This document shows, piece after piece, positions 1-10,149 of a stretch of 64,000 nucleotides of DNA. The DNA is from Pseudomonas syringae (GTDB taxonomy: Bacteria; Pseudomonadota; Gammaproteobacteria; Pseudomonadales; Pseudomonadaceae): positions 46,221-110,220 of the forward strand of contig NZ_LGSI01000058.1 of the NCBI RefSeq assembly GCF_001698815.1, given 5' to 3'. Each line of letters starts with the position of its first letter. Position 1 is the stretch's first letter. The notes below the pieces were generated by a model. The model worked only from the letters and a program-made list of their open reading frames with translations, made no database searches and was not told the DNA's origin. A program made the translations under genes and the position numbers.

Positions 1-125
1 GGAAAGTTCATGATGGGTTGAGTGTTGAAGCTCACCCCGGTAACGATAGCCAGCGGCGTGATCAGATACAACGCCACGAGGCCCAGGAATACCCATTTCA
101 ACAATCGCAAAGGCAAGCCATTCAT
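1..125 (-). CDS. ABC transporter permease, PotC-like (partial, runs off the window)
   Basis: Only the first 41 codons are in the window. The ATG at 125-123 overlaps the TGA of the preceding permease (ATGA), so the two are translationally coupled. The visible N-terminus has a short basic stretch and then one hydrophobic helix (roughly residues 10-30, ending in ITPLAIVTGVSF), as expected for the second inner-membrane permease of a PotABCD-type importer. Its position after ATPase and first permease genes supports the call. The EAA loop and the rest of the protein lie outside the window. Confidence 0.75.
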   Translation of the reverse strand, partial: MNGLPLRLLKWVFLGLVALYLITPLAIVTGVSFNTQPIMNF

Positions 126-1009
126 GGGCGGACACCCCGACGCAGGGCGAGGGTGCTGATTGTGCCGATCACCAGGGTGACGCCGAGCAGCACAACGGCC
201 ATCGCGGTCCCTACCGGAAAGTCCTGAGCCGACAGCACGGTATTGCCGATCAGCACTGACAAGGTCCAGGTCTCGGGTCGGCCCAGAATCAAAGGCGCAG
301 TGTAGGCACCCATCGCCGAGACAACCGACATCACCAGCGCGGCAACAATGGGCGTGCGGGTCATTGGGATCACGATGCTGAAGAAGCTTTGAGAGGCACT
401 TGCTCCCATGGTTCGGGCCGCCTCGATCACGCTTTGATCCAGACGCGACAAGGCCGGAAACAGCAGCAACACGCAAAATGGAATTGAGGCATACAGCAAG
501 CTGCACAGCACTGCACCCATGCCAGGCACCAGTGAGTCAGTGCGCTCGAGCAGACCAAGCCATACCAGCAATTGCGAAATCCACATCTTGCGCGCGAGCA
601 TCACCTGCCAGGAAAAGGTGATCAGCACATCCGACAGCGAAAGTGTTGCCAACAGGAAGATCAACCAGCAAACCTGCGCTTTTTTACGCATGCGGGTGAT
701 CAGCCAGGTCAGCGGGTAAGCCACCACGACGCTGATCAGCGAAACGCCAATCGCGAACACCGTGGAGTAAAACAATGCTTTGCCAACGCCGTGCTCCCCG
801 AGTTGGGTGAAGGCATTGAGCGTCAGCCCGTCGCCCCACAGCCTGGCTCTGTCCAGCGGGGCCAGGCTCACACGTAGCATCAACAGGAAGGGGGCAGCCA
901 CGAAGATACCGAGCATGGCAGCAGGCCAGCCCAGGCACAGCATCCCGGCGAACAGCCGAGTGCGTGCCCGAGGGCGCGCGACCGGCAGGGTCAATGAAGT
1001 CAGGGACAT
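122..1009 (-). CDS. ABC transporter permease, PotB-like
   Basis: Inner-membrane permease of a spermidine/putrescine-type ABC importer, 295 aa. Several hydrophobic helices are visible. The cytoplasmic EAA-type loop (EAARTMGASASQSFFSIVIP) near residue 200 contacts the ATPase. I chose the ATG at 1009 over the longer frame from 1066 because AGGAG lies six bases ahead of it and because it clears the stop of the ATPase gene at 1020. It is the third gene of a four-gene operon (binding protein, ATPase, permease, permease), and its stop overlaps the next start. The substrate cannot be read from the sequence. Confidence 0.88.
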   Translation of the reverse strand: MSLTSLTLPVARPRARTRLFAGMLCLGWPAAMLGIFVAAPFLLMLRVSLAPLDRARLWGDGLTLNAFTQLGEHGVGKALFYSTVFAIGVSLISVVVAYPLTWLITRMRKKAQVCWLIFLLATLSLSDVLITFSWQVMLARKMWISQLLVWLGLLERTDSLVPGMGAVLCSLLYASIPFCVLLLFPALSRLDQSVIEAARTMGASASQSFFSIVIPMTRTPIVAALVMSVVSAMGAYTAPLILGRPETWTLSVLIGNTVLSAQDFPVGTAMAVVLLGVTLVIGTISTLALRRGVRP

Positions 1010-1019
1010 GGAGATCTCC

Positions 1020-2087
1020 TCAGTCCAGCAGGACGACACCCGCTGTCGCGGGGAAGTGAACGGCAACCTGATCGCCAGGCCGGATGTCCGGCCAGGTTCC
1101 CGGTGGTGCCGTGGCGATCAGCTCCTGCCCCGCGCACAACACCCGCAGCTCAATGCTTGCTCCAACATCCCGGACAAACACGACTTTTGCGGATGGCACT
1201 CCGGCCGGGACCTCGGTGCAATGCTCTATGCGCAGGTCTTCCGGGCGAACCGAGAGCGTCACCTGCGCACCTTTGACCAGGCCCTGGGGGATTCGCTGGC
1301 TCTCTACGCTGTAGCCCAGCACCTCCAGGCGTTCATCGGTCAGCACTTTTGTATCAAACAGGTTGGTCTGGCCGATGAACGTCGCCACGAAGCGGTTGGC
1401 AGGGTTACGGTAAATCTCCAGAGGCGGCCCCATCTGCTGAATCACGCCATTGCCCATCACGACAATGATGTCGGCGATGGTCATGGCCTCGCGCTGATCG
1501 TGAGTGACCAGGATCGTGGTGATCTTCAGTTGCTGCTGTAATTGACGGATCTCTACCTGCATGTGGTCGCGCAGTTGCGCATCCAGCGCGGAAAGAGGCT
1601 CGTCGAGCAGAAACAGCAGTGGCTCCTGCGCCAGGGCCCGGGCAATAGCAACGCGCTGGCGCTGGCCGCCGGACAATTGCGTAATGCTGCGGCTCGCAAT
1701 GCCGGGGAGCTTGATGAGATCGAGCAGTTCATCGACCTTTTCTTTGCGTTGCTTGCGGGCCATGCCGCGCAGTTTCAGGCTATAGCTGATGTTGTCCCCG
1801 ACGTTGAGGTGCGGGAACAGCGCCAGTGCCTGAAAGACCATTGCGAAATTGCGCTCGTTGACGGGGGTCTGGGTGATATCGCGGCCATTGAATTTGATCG
1901 TGCCGCTGGACACGCTCTCCAGCCCGGCGACCATGCGCAGCAAGGTCGTCTTACCGCAGCCCGAAGGCCCGAGAAAACATACCAGCTGACCTTGTGGCAC
2001 GTTCAACGACACATCATTCACGACCCGGGCATCGTTACCGTAGCTCTTGTTCACGCTGCTCAGTTGCAACCCATAAAACATAGTCAT
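1020..2087 (-). CDS. ABC transporter ATP-binding protein, PotA-like
   Basis: Cytoplasmic ATPase of the importer, 355 aa, the usual length for PotA/FbpC-type subunits with a C-terminal TOBE domain. Walker A (GPSGCGKTT, about residue 40), Q-loop, signature LSGGQRQRVAIARAL, Walker B (LLFLLDEPLSALD) and the H-loop (ILVTHDQREAM) are all present. The C-terminal 100 residues (VTLSVRPEDLRIE...) fit the TOBE regulatory fold. Its ATG overlaps the TGA of the upstream binding-protein gene (ATGA at 2084-2087), so translation is coupled. A second in-frame ATG two codons later (MFYGL) is an alternative start. Confidence 0.92.
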   Translation of the reverse strand: MTMFYGLQLSSVNKSYGNDARVVNDVSLNVPQGQLVCFLGPSGCGKTTLLRMVAGLESVSSGTIKFNGRDITQTPVNERNFAMVFQALALFPHLNVGDNISYSLKLRGMARKQRKEKVDELLDLIKLPGIASRSITQLSGGQRQRVAIARALAQEPLLFLLDEPLSALDAQLRDHMQVEIRQLQQQLKITTILVTHDQREAMTIADIIVVMGNGVIQQMGPPLEIYRNPANRFVATFIGQTNLFDTKVLTDERLEVLGYSVESQRIPQGLVKGAQVTLSVRPEDLRIEHCTEVPAGVPSAKVVFVRDVGASIELRVLCAGQELIATAPPGTWPDIRPGDQVAVHFPATAGVVLLD

Positions 2088-3208
2088 GCGGACTCCATGA
2101 GCATCCGGGTGAACTGTTGTTCGAGGTATTCGGCATTCTTCATTCGCGCTTCGGTCGCGATGTAAATAGGCGTCCCTTCAGAAGACACCAGCGCAAATTG
2201 GGCATCGGTCAGTGCGAGTTGGGAACGGGGCAGGATCGGTGCGGAGTTCATCTTCAGGGCAATGATTTCCTGAGCCTTGGATGAACAACTCCATTCAAGA
2301 AATGCCTCGACTTCGTGAGTGCGCTTTGAGGATGAAGGCTGGCACCAGTAGTTGATGCCTTGTACGGCGCCTTCCCTGGGGAAAATCGAGCGCACTGATG
2401 TGCCGTTCTGCTGCAGGTAAATAGCCGTGTCATGCACATAGGTACCGCCGACCAGCTCTTCATTCTGCAACGCGGTTTGCATGGTCCCTTCGTCCTGCCA
2501 CCACAACTTTACGTTGGGCTTGATCTCTTTGACTTTGGCCAGAACTTTATCGATGCCTGCATGGGTTTCGAGAATGGCATTGCCCCCGAAGTACAGATTG
2601 GCTGCTATCTCAAGCATCGGCGAACTGCCTCCGCTTTGAATGCCCCAGAAATTCGGGTGTTTGTCCCACAGCACTGACCAGCTGTCTGGCAGCGGGTCCA
2701 TAAGCGTTGGATTGACCACCAGGGTCATGAAGTACGCCATCGCCGCGACGCCATCGATGCCCTTGTCGGTACGCCGGACATAAGGGTCGCCCAACGCTGC
2801 GGCCTTGCTCAGCTTTGCGCTGTCGATTTCCCGCCATAGACCGCGAGCCCGTCCGCGCAGCACCTGGGCGTCGACCGCCATGCACAAATCCATTGGCGGC
2901 GTGCCGGCAGCATTGGCCTGGCCCAGCTGCAGCAGGAATTGTGTACCGGAAGGTTGCTCCACCCGCTGCACCGTGATGCCAGTGTCCTTGGTGAATGCAG
3001 GAAAAAAATGGTCGGAAAAGCTTTGGCCAAACGCTCCGCCGAATGTAGATATCCGCAACGGTTCTGCTGCATTGCTGGTTCGAATGAACGGTGGCAGCGC
3101 AGCAATGGCAGAGGTCACGCCGATTGCTTGCAGCACACGTCGGCGCGAAAGCGAAAGAGAAAACGCATCAGCAGTATGGGGGGCTACGTCACGCGGCGTA
3201 TCGGTCAT
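2084..3208 (-). CDS. ABC transporter periplasmic substrate-binding protein (PotD/F-like, Tat-type signal)
   Basis: 374-aa solute-binding protein that opens the operon. Residues 21-50 hold a twin-arginine export signal (SRRRVLQAIGVTSAIAALPP) ahead of the mature domain (EPLRISTFGGAFGQSF). Tat signals are unusual but known for this class of extracellular binding protein. The fold resembles family 1 polyamine- or iron-type binding proteins. The start is supported by AAGGAG about six bases upstream. A 10-bp palindrome (3224-3233) lies just ahead and could be an operator. The substrate is unknown; polyamine, opine or another organic cation are possible. Confidence 0.87.
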   Translation of the reverse strand: MTDTPRDVAPHTADAFSLSLSRRRVLQAIGVTSAIAALPPFIRTSNAAEPLRISTFGGAFGQSFSDHFFPAFTKDTGITVQRVEQPSGTQFLLQLGQANAAGTPPMDLCMAVDAQVLRGRARGLWREIDSAKLSKAAALGDPYVRRTDKGIDGVAAMAYFMTLVVNPTLMDPLPDSWSVLWDKHPNFWGIQSGGSSPMLEIAANLYFGGNAILETHAGIDKVLAKVKEIKPNVKLWWQDEGTMQTALQNEELVGGTYVHDTAIYLQQNGTSVRSIFPREGAVQGINYWCQPSSSKRTHEVEAFLEWSCSSKAQEIIALKMNSAPILPRSQLALTDAQFALVSSEGTPIYIATEARMKNAEYLEQQFTRMLMESA

Positions 3209-3539
3209 GCCAAGCTCCTTGTCTCATATATGAACTGTTAGTTTGTATTTGATCTGATTGCATAAAGCAGAATCCATGCCATGCCCGCGAGCACGGCAAT
3301 GCCCGTCGTTCTGCCGGGGAGCGGGCGATGCGCAGTAGCGGAGTGGGTTTTTTCGGTGCGCGGGGAGGACGGATGCATTCAAATCGTGCGCAGGTGGGCC
3401 GATTGAAAGGCGGCGAGCAAGCTCTCATGCCTTCGTCCAGCGATTTGGTTCAGTCGCGACAGCTGCCGCGCCGCGCATATCGGCTATAGTGCGGCGCTGG
3501 TCCGGGTTTGGTAGTCAGGGTGAAAGGGGGCGTCTGGTT
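3209..3539. other. Divergent intergenic region between the ABC operon and the NodB-like gene
   Basis: 331 bp between divergent genes, so it should hold both promoters. The only clear structure is the palindrome TCATATATGA at 3224-3233, 15 bp ahead of the binding-protein start. I see no convincing -35/-10 pair and no RNA gene. A GGGGG-rich ribosome binding site at about 3525-3530 serves the plus-strand gene. Confidence 0.5.
3224..3233. promoter_or_regulatory. 10-bp palindrome, possible operator
   Basis: TCATATATGA is a perfect palindrome 15 bp upstream of the binding-protein start, in the 5' leader or promoter of the ABC operon. Its position and AT-rich symmetry fit a repressor site. No regulator gene is adjacent, and a 10-bp palindrome can arise by chance. 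Confidence 0.25.
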
Positions 3540-4676
3540 TTGCGTAAGTTTTTAGCAGTTTGCGCGTGTCTGTTCGGGCTTGAGGCCCACGCGGCATTAC
3601 CCGAGGTGGCAACCATCGATCGCAGCGCGTGGCCCGAGGCATTGGTCACCGCAGATCTGTTCGACGTGGCGTCGCGTGCCGAAATTCTCGGTTTCGCCCA
3701 CGCGCTTTATCTCAGCGAAGGTCTGGACGAAGAAGGCCTGAAGAAGCGCCTGGGCCTCAGGTACGTCAATCTTCAATCGTTGAACCTGATCCGTAACCGG
3801 CTCTGGAGCCGATTGCTGGAGAACTACCAGAGCGCGCAAAAAAGCTGCCCGCAGGACGCGTCGTTTTGCGTACTGGTCGAAGACATGGACATGCTGCGCG
3901 CGCGTGCCGCCGAGTTCAAAATCGCCGATGACTCCTTCTACGCCAAGTGGGCGGCACCCAGTGCCGCCTTTCATGAGCGTTATCTCAACGAGCTGCTGTT
4001 TCAGGCCGCGCTGTTCCCACAGACCAGCAGCGAAATCGCCCGCTACAACTCCGACGAGTTGAGCGGTGATGCAATGGCGGATCGAACCTTTCAGCTGAAT
4101 TTCGACGGCGGACCGACCGATGCCGATGGCGGCACGGACTGGCTAGCCGACTTCATGCGCCAGCAGAAAATGACCGCTACCTTTTTTGTGCTGGGCAAAA
4201 GTCTGCAGGAACGCCTCGAAGCCGGATCTGCCACAACGTTACAGTCCTTGTATCGTTTGCAATGTGTGGGCATTCAGGGCTGGGAGTATCGTTCCCATAG
4301 CCAATGGCTGGAATGGCAGAGTTCAGTGCTGCGAAGCGCTGGGTTGACCCAGCAACTGCTGCCGGACAACTACGTGCCGTTGTTTCGACCGCCCTACGGC
4401 CATCGCCGCGCGGACAGCGGGCAATTTTTTCGCGATCAGAATCTGCGTGTTTCGCTGTGGACGATTGATGCCCAGGATGCCAACGGTCGACTCTCCGCCG
4501 AGCAGATCAGTGACCGGATCATCAGCCTGATGCTGTTGTGGCGACGCGGGACGGTGGTGTTTCACGACGCCAGTGCCAGGGTGCAATCGGCAGTGCCGCT
4601 GCTGCTGGCCAATACGGCACAAAGCGAGCTTATATGGGGCGATTGCCGCAACATCCCTGAGAGCCCCGCAGAATAA
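3540..4676 (+). CDS. NodB-like polysaccharide deacetylase family protein with degenerate metal motifs
   Basis: About 378 aa from the TTG at 3540, which follows a GGGGG ribosome site and gives an immediate signal peptide (LRKFLAVCACLFGLEAHA); an upstream GTG at 3489 is the alternative start. The C-terminal half has the carbohydrate esterase 4 order: NFDGGPT (about residue 187), SHSQWLEW (about 252), the intact RPPYG motif (about 285), SLWTIDAQDAN, and the final VVFHDAS. In active NodB enzymes motif 1 is TFDDG and motif 2 is H-S/T-x-x-H. Here the second Asp is Gly and the second His appears to be lost, so metal binding is doubtful. It may be a non-catalytic or altered periplasmic glycan-binding protein. 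The N-terminal 170 residues are unassigned. Confidence 0.75.
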   Translation: MRKFLAVCACLFGLEAHAALPEVATIDRSAWPEALVTADLFDVASRAEILGFAHALYLSEGLDEEGLKKRLGLRYVNLQSLNLIRNRLWSRLLENYQSAQKSCPQDASFCVLVEDMDMLRARAAEFKIADDSFYAKWAAPSAAFHERYLNELLFQAALFPQTSSEIARYNSDELSGDAMADRTFQLNFDGGPTDADGGTDWLADFMRQQKMTATFFVLGKSLQERLEAGSATTLQSLYRLQCVGIQGWEYRSHSQWLEWQSSVLRSAGLTQQLLPDNYVPLFRPPYGHRRADSGQFFRDQNLRVSLWTIDAQDANGRLSAEQISDRIISLMLLWRRGTVVFHDASARVQSAVPLLLANTAQSELIWGDCRNIPESPAE

Positions 4677-5007
4677 GGGGCTACACGCGTTTGAATGGGG
4701 GATATTCCGGGATTTCGCGGATATTTCGAGCGGGGCGGACTTCCGACTGTAAGCGCACTGACGCAGGTCGCCAAGGGCTATTCGTCATACTGTGAAATAA
4801 ACTTCAAAAAAGTGTCAAAGAGCTTTTTTCTGTCATGGGTTTTGCGGTATTACCACTACAGACCGCCGAAACCTGCAACACAGGTGGCGTCCCCCAGACC
4901 CCACCTTGAGCATTTTTCTCCTGCTTGAAGGAGAAAGCCGGCGGCCTTTTCGTGGCGCAGTATTGTTGTGGTTCTGCGTCGCTTGGCTTTTATAAAGGTG
5001 AGCGAGT
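4677..5007. other. Intergenic region upstream of the PhoH-family gene
   Basis: 331 bp with no credible gene. It contains an AT-rich inverted repeat (A6-G at 4806-4812 with C-T6 at 4823-4829) and one perfect Pho-box half site, CTGTCAT, at 4830-4836. The PhoH ribosome site (AAAGGTGAG) lies at its end. No sigma-70 promoter could be fixed with confidence. Confidence 0.4.
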
Positions 5008-6402
5008 ATGGATGATCACGGACGCACCCCTTCCTCAAACCAGCCAATCCTTTACGTGCTCGATACCAACGTATTGATTCACGATCCCAATGCCCTGCTG
5101 AATTTCGAAGAACACCGCGTCGCCATTCCCATGACCGTCCTCGAAGAGCTGGACAAGCTCAAGGCCGGTAAACACTCGGTTGCCGCCGAATGTCGCCAGG
5201 CGATTCGCCTGATCGACAAAACCCTGGGCGATGCCACACCCGAGGAGGTTGAACTCGGTGTACCGATTGATCGCGGTACCGGTGTGCGCAAAGGCTTCCT
5301 GTCCATCCTGATGAGCAAGCGCGAGGAGCCCAACAGCCTTCTGCCGGAACACCTGAACGACAACATCATCATCAACCAATTGATCGACCTGCATACGCGC
5401 GACAAGGATTTGCGCCTGGTGCTGGTCACCAAAGACATCAACATGCGCCTCAAGGCGCGGGCGTGTGGGATCGCCGCAGAAGACTACAGCACCGATCAAT
5501 TGGTCGATGACGTGTCGATGTTGTCCCGTGGCTATCACACTATGACCGGCTCGTTCTGGGATCGCGTCAGCAAGGTCGAAACCCGCCAGGATCATGGTCG
5601 CACCTGGCACCGCGTGCAGCTCACCGACAACTTGCCGGCGGTTCACATCAACGAGTTCATCATTGACGAACAGGGTTTCGTCGGCTGGATCAAAGGCATC
5701 AAGTCTGACGAGTTGCTGATTCTGGACATGCACCAGGAACCGCTGATGCACCAGGAAGCCTGGGGCCTCAAGCCGCGTGACATCTATCAGGGCCTGGCGC
5801 TGTTTGCTTTGCTCGATCCCGATATCCATCTGGTCAACCTGTCCGGCGCCGCAGGCTCGGGCAAGACCATTCTGGCGCTGGCCGCGGCCATCGAGCAGAC
5901 CATGGTCAGCAAACGTTATCGCCGCATCATCGCCACCCGTAGCGTGCAGGGCCTCGATCAGGAGATCGGCTTCCTGCCCGGCACCGAAGCGGAAAAAATG
6001 GAGCCGTGGCTCGGCGCGATCACCGACAACCTCGAAGCCTTGCACATGGATGACGAAAACACCCATGGCAGCGTCGACTACATCCTCAGCAAAGTGCCGT
6101 TGCAGTTCAAATCCCTCAACTACATCCGGGGTCGCAGCTTCCAGCAGAGCCTGATTTTGATCGACGAATGCCAGAACCTCACGCCGCACCAGATGAAAAC
6201 CATCATCACCCGTGCCGGTGCCGGTTCCAAAGTGGTCTGCCTGGGTAACCTGGCGCAGATCGACACCCCTTACCTGTCGGCCACCAGTTCCGGGCTGACC
6301 TACCTGACGGAGCGTTTCAAAGACTTCCCGAACGGCGTGCACATCTCGCTGCAAGGCGTGCCACGCTCCATCCTGGCCGAGTACGCGGAGTCGCATTTGT
6401 AG
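5008..6402 (+). CDS. PIN-domain PhoH family ATPase (PhoH2-type)
   Basis: 464-aa cytoplasmic protein with two domains. Residues 11-150 are a PIN ribonuclease-like domain (YVLDTNVLIHDP, with later acidic residues such as TKDIN). Residues 240-460 are a PhoH P-loop ATPase with Walker A GAAGSGKT (about 281) and Walker B LILIDECQN (about 382). PIN-PhoH (PhoH2) proteins are known as RNA-directed ATPase/helicase-ribonucleases in some bacteria; activity here is inferred. The start follows AAAGGTGAG. It is a single-gene unit with long spacers on both sides; a REP element follows. Confidence 0.9.
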   Translation: MDDHGRTPSSNQPILYVLDTNVLIHDPNALLNFEEHRVAIPMTVLEELDKLKAGKHSVAAECRQAIRLIDKTLGDATPEEVELGVPIDRGTGVRKGFLSILMSKREEPNSLLPEHLNDNIIINQLIDLHTRDKDLRLVLVTKDINMRLKARACGIAAEDYSTDQLVDDVSMLSRGYHTMTGSFWDRVSKVETRQDHGRTWHRVQLTDNLPAVHINEFIIDEQGFVGWIKGIKSDELLILDMHQEPLMHQEAWGLKPRDIYQGLALFALLDPDIHLVNLSGAAGSGKTILALAAAIEQTMVSKRYRRIIATRSVQGLDQEIGFLPGTEAEKMEPWLGAITDNLEALHMDDENTHGSVDYILSKVPLQFKSLNYIRGRSFQQSLILIDECQNLTPHQMKTIITRAGAGSKVVCLGNLAQIDTPYLSATSSGLTYLTERFKDFPNGVHISLQGVPRSILAEYAESHL

Positions 6403-6417
6403 TCGATGAACTCAGCC

Positions 6418-6507
6418 GTAGGAGCGGATTTATCCGCGAGGGCGTCGGTATGAACAGCATAGATCTTCTATCTGGGCCGACCTTCTCGCGGCTGAAGCCG
6501 CTCCTAC
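6418..6507. repeat. REP/BIME inverted repeat
   Basis: GTAGGAGCGGATTTATCCGC at the left and the near-complement GCGGCTGAAGCCGCTCCTAC at the right enclose about 50 bp. Typical Pseudomonas REP pair between phoH and moaC. Confidence 0.8.
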
Positions 6508-6575
6508 GGATGCTTTGCGGATTCATCTCTTTGTTTTAGGTTTACAATCGCCACTCCTGTTCAGGAGTAAGGCAA

Positions 6576-7061
6576 GTGCTGACTCACCTCGATTCCCAAG
6601 GTCGCGCCAATATGGTCGACGTCACCGATAAATCCGTGACGTTTCGTGAAGCCGTGGCCCAGGCGCGCATTCGCATGCGACCTGAAACCCTGCAAATGAT
6701 CGTCAGCGGTGGTCATCCCAAAGGGGATGTGTTCGCCGTTGCGCGGATCGCCGGCATACAGGCAGCGAAAAAAACCAGCGATCTTATCCCGCTCTGCCAT
6801 CCGCTGATGCTCACCAGCATCAAGGTCGAACTCAGCGCCGAGGGTGAAGACACGGTACTTATCCTCGCGCGCTGTAAATTGTCCGGGCAGACCGGCGTTG
6901 AAATGGAAGCCCTGACCGCCGCCAGCGTCGCCGCGCTGACCATCTATGATATGTGCAAGGCCGTTGATCGCGGCATGGTCATCGAATCCGTGCGCTTGCT
7001 GGAGAAACTCGGCGGCAAGAGCGGCCATTTCATAGCCGATGAATCGCAAGCGGAGGCGTAA
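6576..7061 (+). CDS. moaC: Cyclic pyranopterin monophosphate synthase MoaC
   Basis: 161 aa, the normal length. With MoaA, MoaC forms cyclic pyranopterin monophosphate, the first molybdenum cofactor intermediate, in the cytoplasm. The characteristic core KKTSDLIPLCHPL (about residue 66), the GVEMEALTAAS segment and the YDMCKAVD motif with catalytic Asp and Lys are intact. It starts with GTG after CAGGAG. moaD begins inside its stop codon (1-bp overlap), so moaCDE form one transcription unit. moaA is not in this window. Confidence 0.97.
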   Translation: MLTHLDSQGRANMVDVTDKSVTFREAVAQARIRMRPETLQMIVSGGHPKGDVFAVARIAGIQAAKKTSDLIPLCHPLMLTSIKVELSAEGEDTVLILARCKLSGQTGVEMEALTAASVAALTIYDMCKAVDRGMVIESVRLLEKLGGKSGHFIADESQAEA

Positions 7062-7306
7062 TGACCCTGCAAGTCCAGTATTTTGCCCGTTATCGTGAAG
7101 TCCTCGGCCTGGATGGCGAGCAAGTCACAGGCGACTTCGCCACCATCGACGACCTGCGCCAGCACCTGTTGCAGCGCGACGGGGCCTGGCAGGTGTTGGC
7201 CGAACAAAGCGTGATGTGCGCCCGTAATCAGGAACTGTGTTCGCTCGACGAGCCGTTGCAGGCCGGCGATGAAGTCGCGTTTTTCCCGACTGTGACGGGA
7301 GGCTGA
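7061..7306 (+). CDS. moaD: Molybdopterin synthase small subunit MoaD
   Basis: 81 aa ubiquitin-fold sulfur carrier. The C-terminus ends in Gly-Gly (FFPTVTGG), the site of adenylation and thiocarboxylate formation. The protein docks with MoaE to make molybdopterin synthase. The start overlaps moaC by one base and GCGGAGGCG just upstream is the ribosome site. moaE follows after two bases. Confidence 0.95.
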   Translation: MTLQVQYFARYREVLGLDGEQVTGDFATIDDLRQHLLQRDGAWQVLAEQSVMCARNQELCSLDEPLQAGDEVAFFPTVTGG

Positions 7307-7308
7307 CG

Positions 7309-7758
7309 ATGGCGATTCGGGTCCAGTCGGCTCCTTTCGATCCGGGAGCGGAAGTCAACGCGCTGCATGCCGCCAATGTTGGTATCGGCGCGGTGGTGGG
7401 TTTCGTCGGCTACGTGCGGGATTTCAACGAGGGTCGGGAAGTGGCGGGGATGTTTCTCGAACACTATCCGGGCATGACCGAAAAAGCCCTGGCCAAGATT
7501 ATCGAAGAAGCCGAACAGCGCTGGCCGTTGCTCAGGCTGGAGGTGCTGCATCGAGTGGGCGCTTTGGAGCCGGGTGAACCGATTGTGTTTGTCGGCGTGG
7601 CCAGCGCCCATCGTCAGGCAGCGTTCGAAGCCTGCGATTTCGTCATGGACTACCTGAAAACCCGCGCGCCATTCTGGAAGAAGGAAACCACTTCAGACGG
7701 GCCGCGTTGGGTAGAAGGGCGGGACAGTGATCATGCGGCAGCAAATCGTTGGAAGTGA
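7309..7758 (+). CDS. moaE: Molybdopterin synthase catalytic subunit MoaE
   Basis: 149 aa, normal for the large subunit that adds two sulfurs from MoaD to the pyranopterin. Typical motifs are visible: GFVGYVRDFNEG near residue 31, LEHYPGMTEKAL, HRVGALEPGEPIVFVGV and the Lys pair in PFWKKE that lies at the active site. GGAGGC just before the ATG is the ribosome site. It is the last gene of moaCDE and is followed by a REP element that separates it from the convergent rhlB. Confidence 0.96.
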   Translation: MAIRVQSAPFDPGAEVNALHAANVGIGAVVGFVGYVRDFNEGREVAGMFLEHYPGMTEKALAKIIEEAEQRWPLLRLEVLHRVGALEPGEPIVFVGVASAHRQAAFEACDFVMDYLKTRAPFWKKETTSDGPRWVEGRDSDHAAANRWK

Positions 7759-7770
7759 ACCGACATGCTT

Positions 7771-7857
7771 TGTGGGAGCGAGCTTGCTCGCGAAAACGGT
7801 GTATCAGGCACATTGGTTGAGCCTGAGGCGCAGCCTTCGCAAGCAAGCTCCCCACAA
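7771..7857. repeat. REP/BIME inverted repeat
   Basis: TGTGGGAGCGAGCTTGCTCG at the left and an imperfect complement ending in AAGCTCCCCACA at the right, between the convergent moaE and rhlB genes. Confidence 0.75.
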
Positions 7858-7872
7858 GGTAGCGAAGTCCCG

Positions 7873-9366
<1,494 letters not shown>

Positions 9367-9492
9367 CTCGTCAATTGATTAGGGAATGTACGCCGAGCAG
9401 TGTAAAGCAAGAATCGGGCTCGGCGTAGTGTCATCCGGAATGGGCTACACGATGTGTTCGAAAGGCGCATTCCAGAGGCTTTATAAACGGTG

Positions 9493-10149
9493 TTACCGAA
9501 GTTTGTTGCTTAGCCAGCTACCGATGTCGGAAATCTCCTGCGGTAACACTTCGTGGCCCATTGGGTATTCCTGCCATGTGACGGTGACGCCCAGCGTCTG
9601 GAGCCGCTCGTAAACGTCACGTCCCATGCCGTACTGAACCACATCATCGTTTATGCCATGCAGGCAATACGCCGGGATGCGTTGCTGACTGGCAGAAAGC
9701 ATCATCTGCTCGTTGAATGTCGGTGCATAAGTCGACAGCGCGAGTACGCCACCCAACGGACCCTGCCAACGACGAAAGGCCGCATGCAGTATCACGGCGC
9801 CACCTTGGGAAAAGCCCGCCAGAAAAATCCGCGCCGGGTCGATGCCGCTGTCGCGTTGCGCCTCGACAAGGTTCAAAACCGTCAGCGCCGACGCTTCCAA
9901 TTGGTCGTGATCGATAGCGCGTGCGGGGTTCATCGCCAATATGTCGTACCAACTGGGCATCGCATAGCCACCATTGATCGTCACCGCGCGGGTCGGTGCC
10001 TGGGGCAGTACGAAGCGGGTGGTCAGCAGGGTTTCCTGAAGCATTTCCGCGACGGGCATGAAGTCGTAGCGATCGGCCCCCAGACCATGCAACCAGATAA
10101 CGCAGGCATCGGTTGCCTGAATCGGCTCTAGAACAAGGGTCTCACTCAT
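9493..10149 (-). CDS. estB: Carboxylesterase / lysophospholipase-type alpha/beta hydrolase
   Basis: 218 aa, the length of P. fluorescens carboxylesterase II (EstB), which it closely resembles from memory. The catalytic triad is in the known positions: Ser114 in GFSQGG, Asp168 in GINDDVVQ and His199 in PMGHEV. The oxyanion-hole motif is WLHGLGADRYDF. It hydrolyses short-chain carboxylic esters in the cytoplasm; natural substrates are uncertain. There is no signal peptide. The start is supported by GGAGCGCAC upstream. It is monocistronic between rhlB and the aap operon. Confidence 0.9.
   Translation of the reverse strand: MSETLVLEPIQATDACVIWLHGLGADRYDFMPVAEMLQETLLTTRFVLPQAPTRAVTINGGYAMPSWYDILAMNPARAIDHDQLEASALTVLNLVEAQRDSGIDPARIFLAGFSQGGAVILHAAFRRWQGPLGGVLALSTYAPTFNEQMMLSASQQRIPAYCLHGINDDVVQYGMGRDVYERLQTLGVTVTWQEYPMGHEVLPQEISDIGSWLSNKLR

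Noticed and set aside
4782..4846. Pho-box-like half sites upstream of the PhoH gene (CTGTCAT at 4830)
   Set aside because: Only one perfect half site; the other candidates are not at the 11-bp phase needed for PhoB binding.
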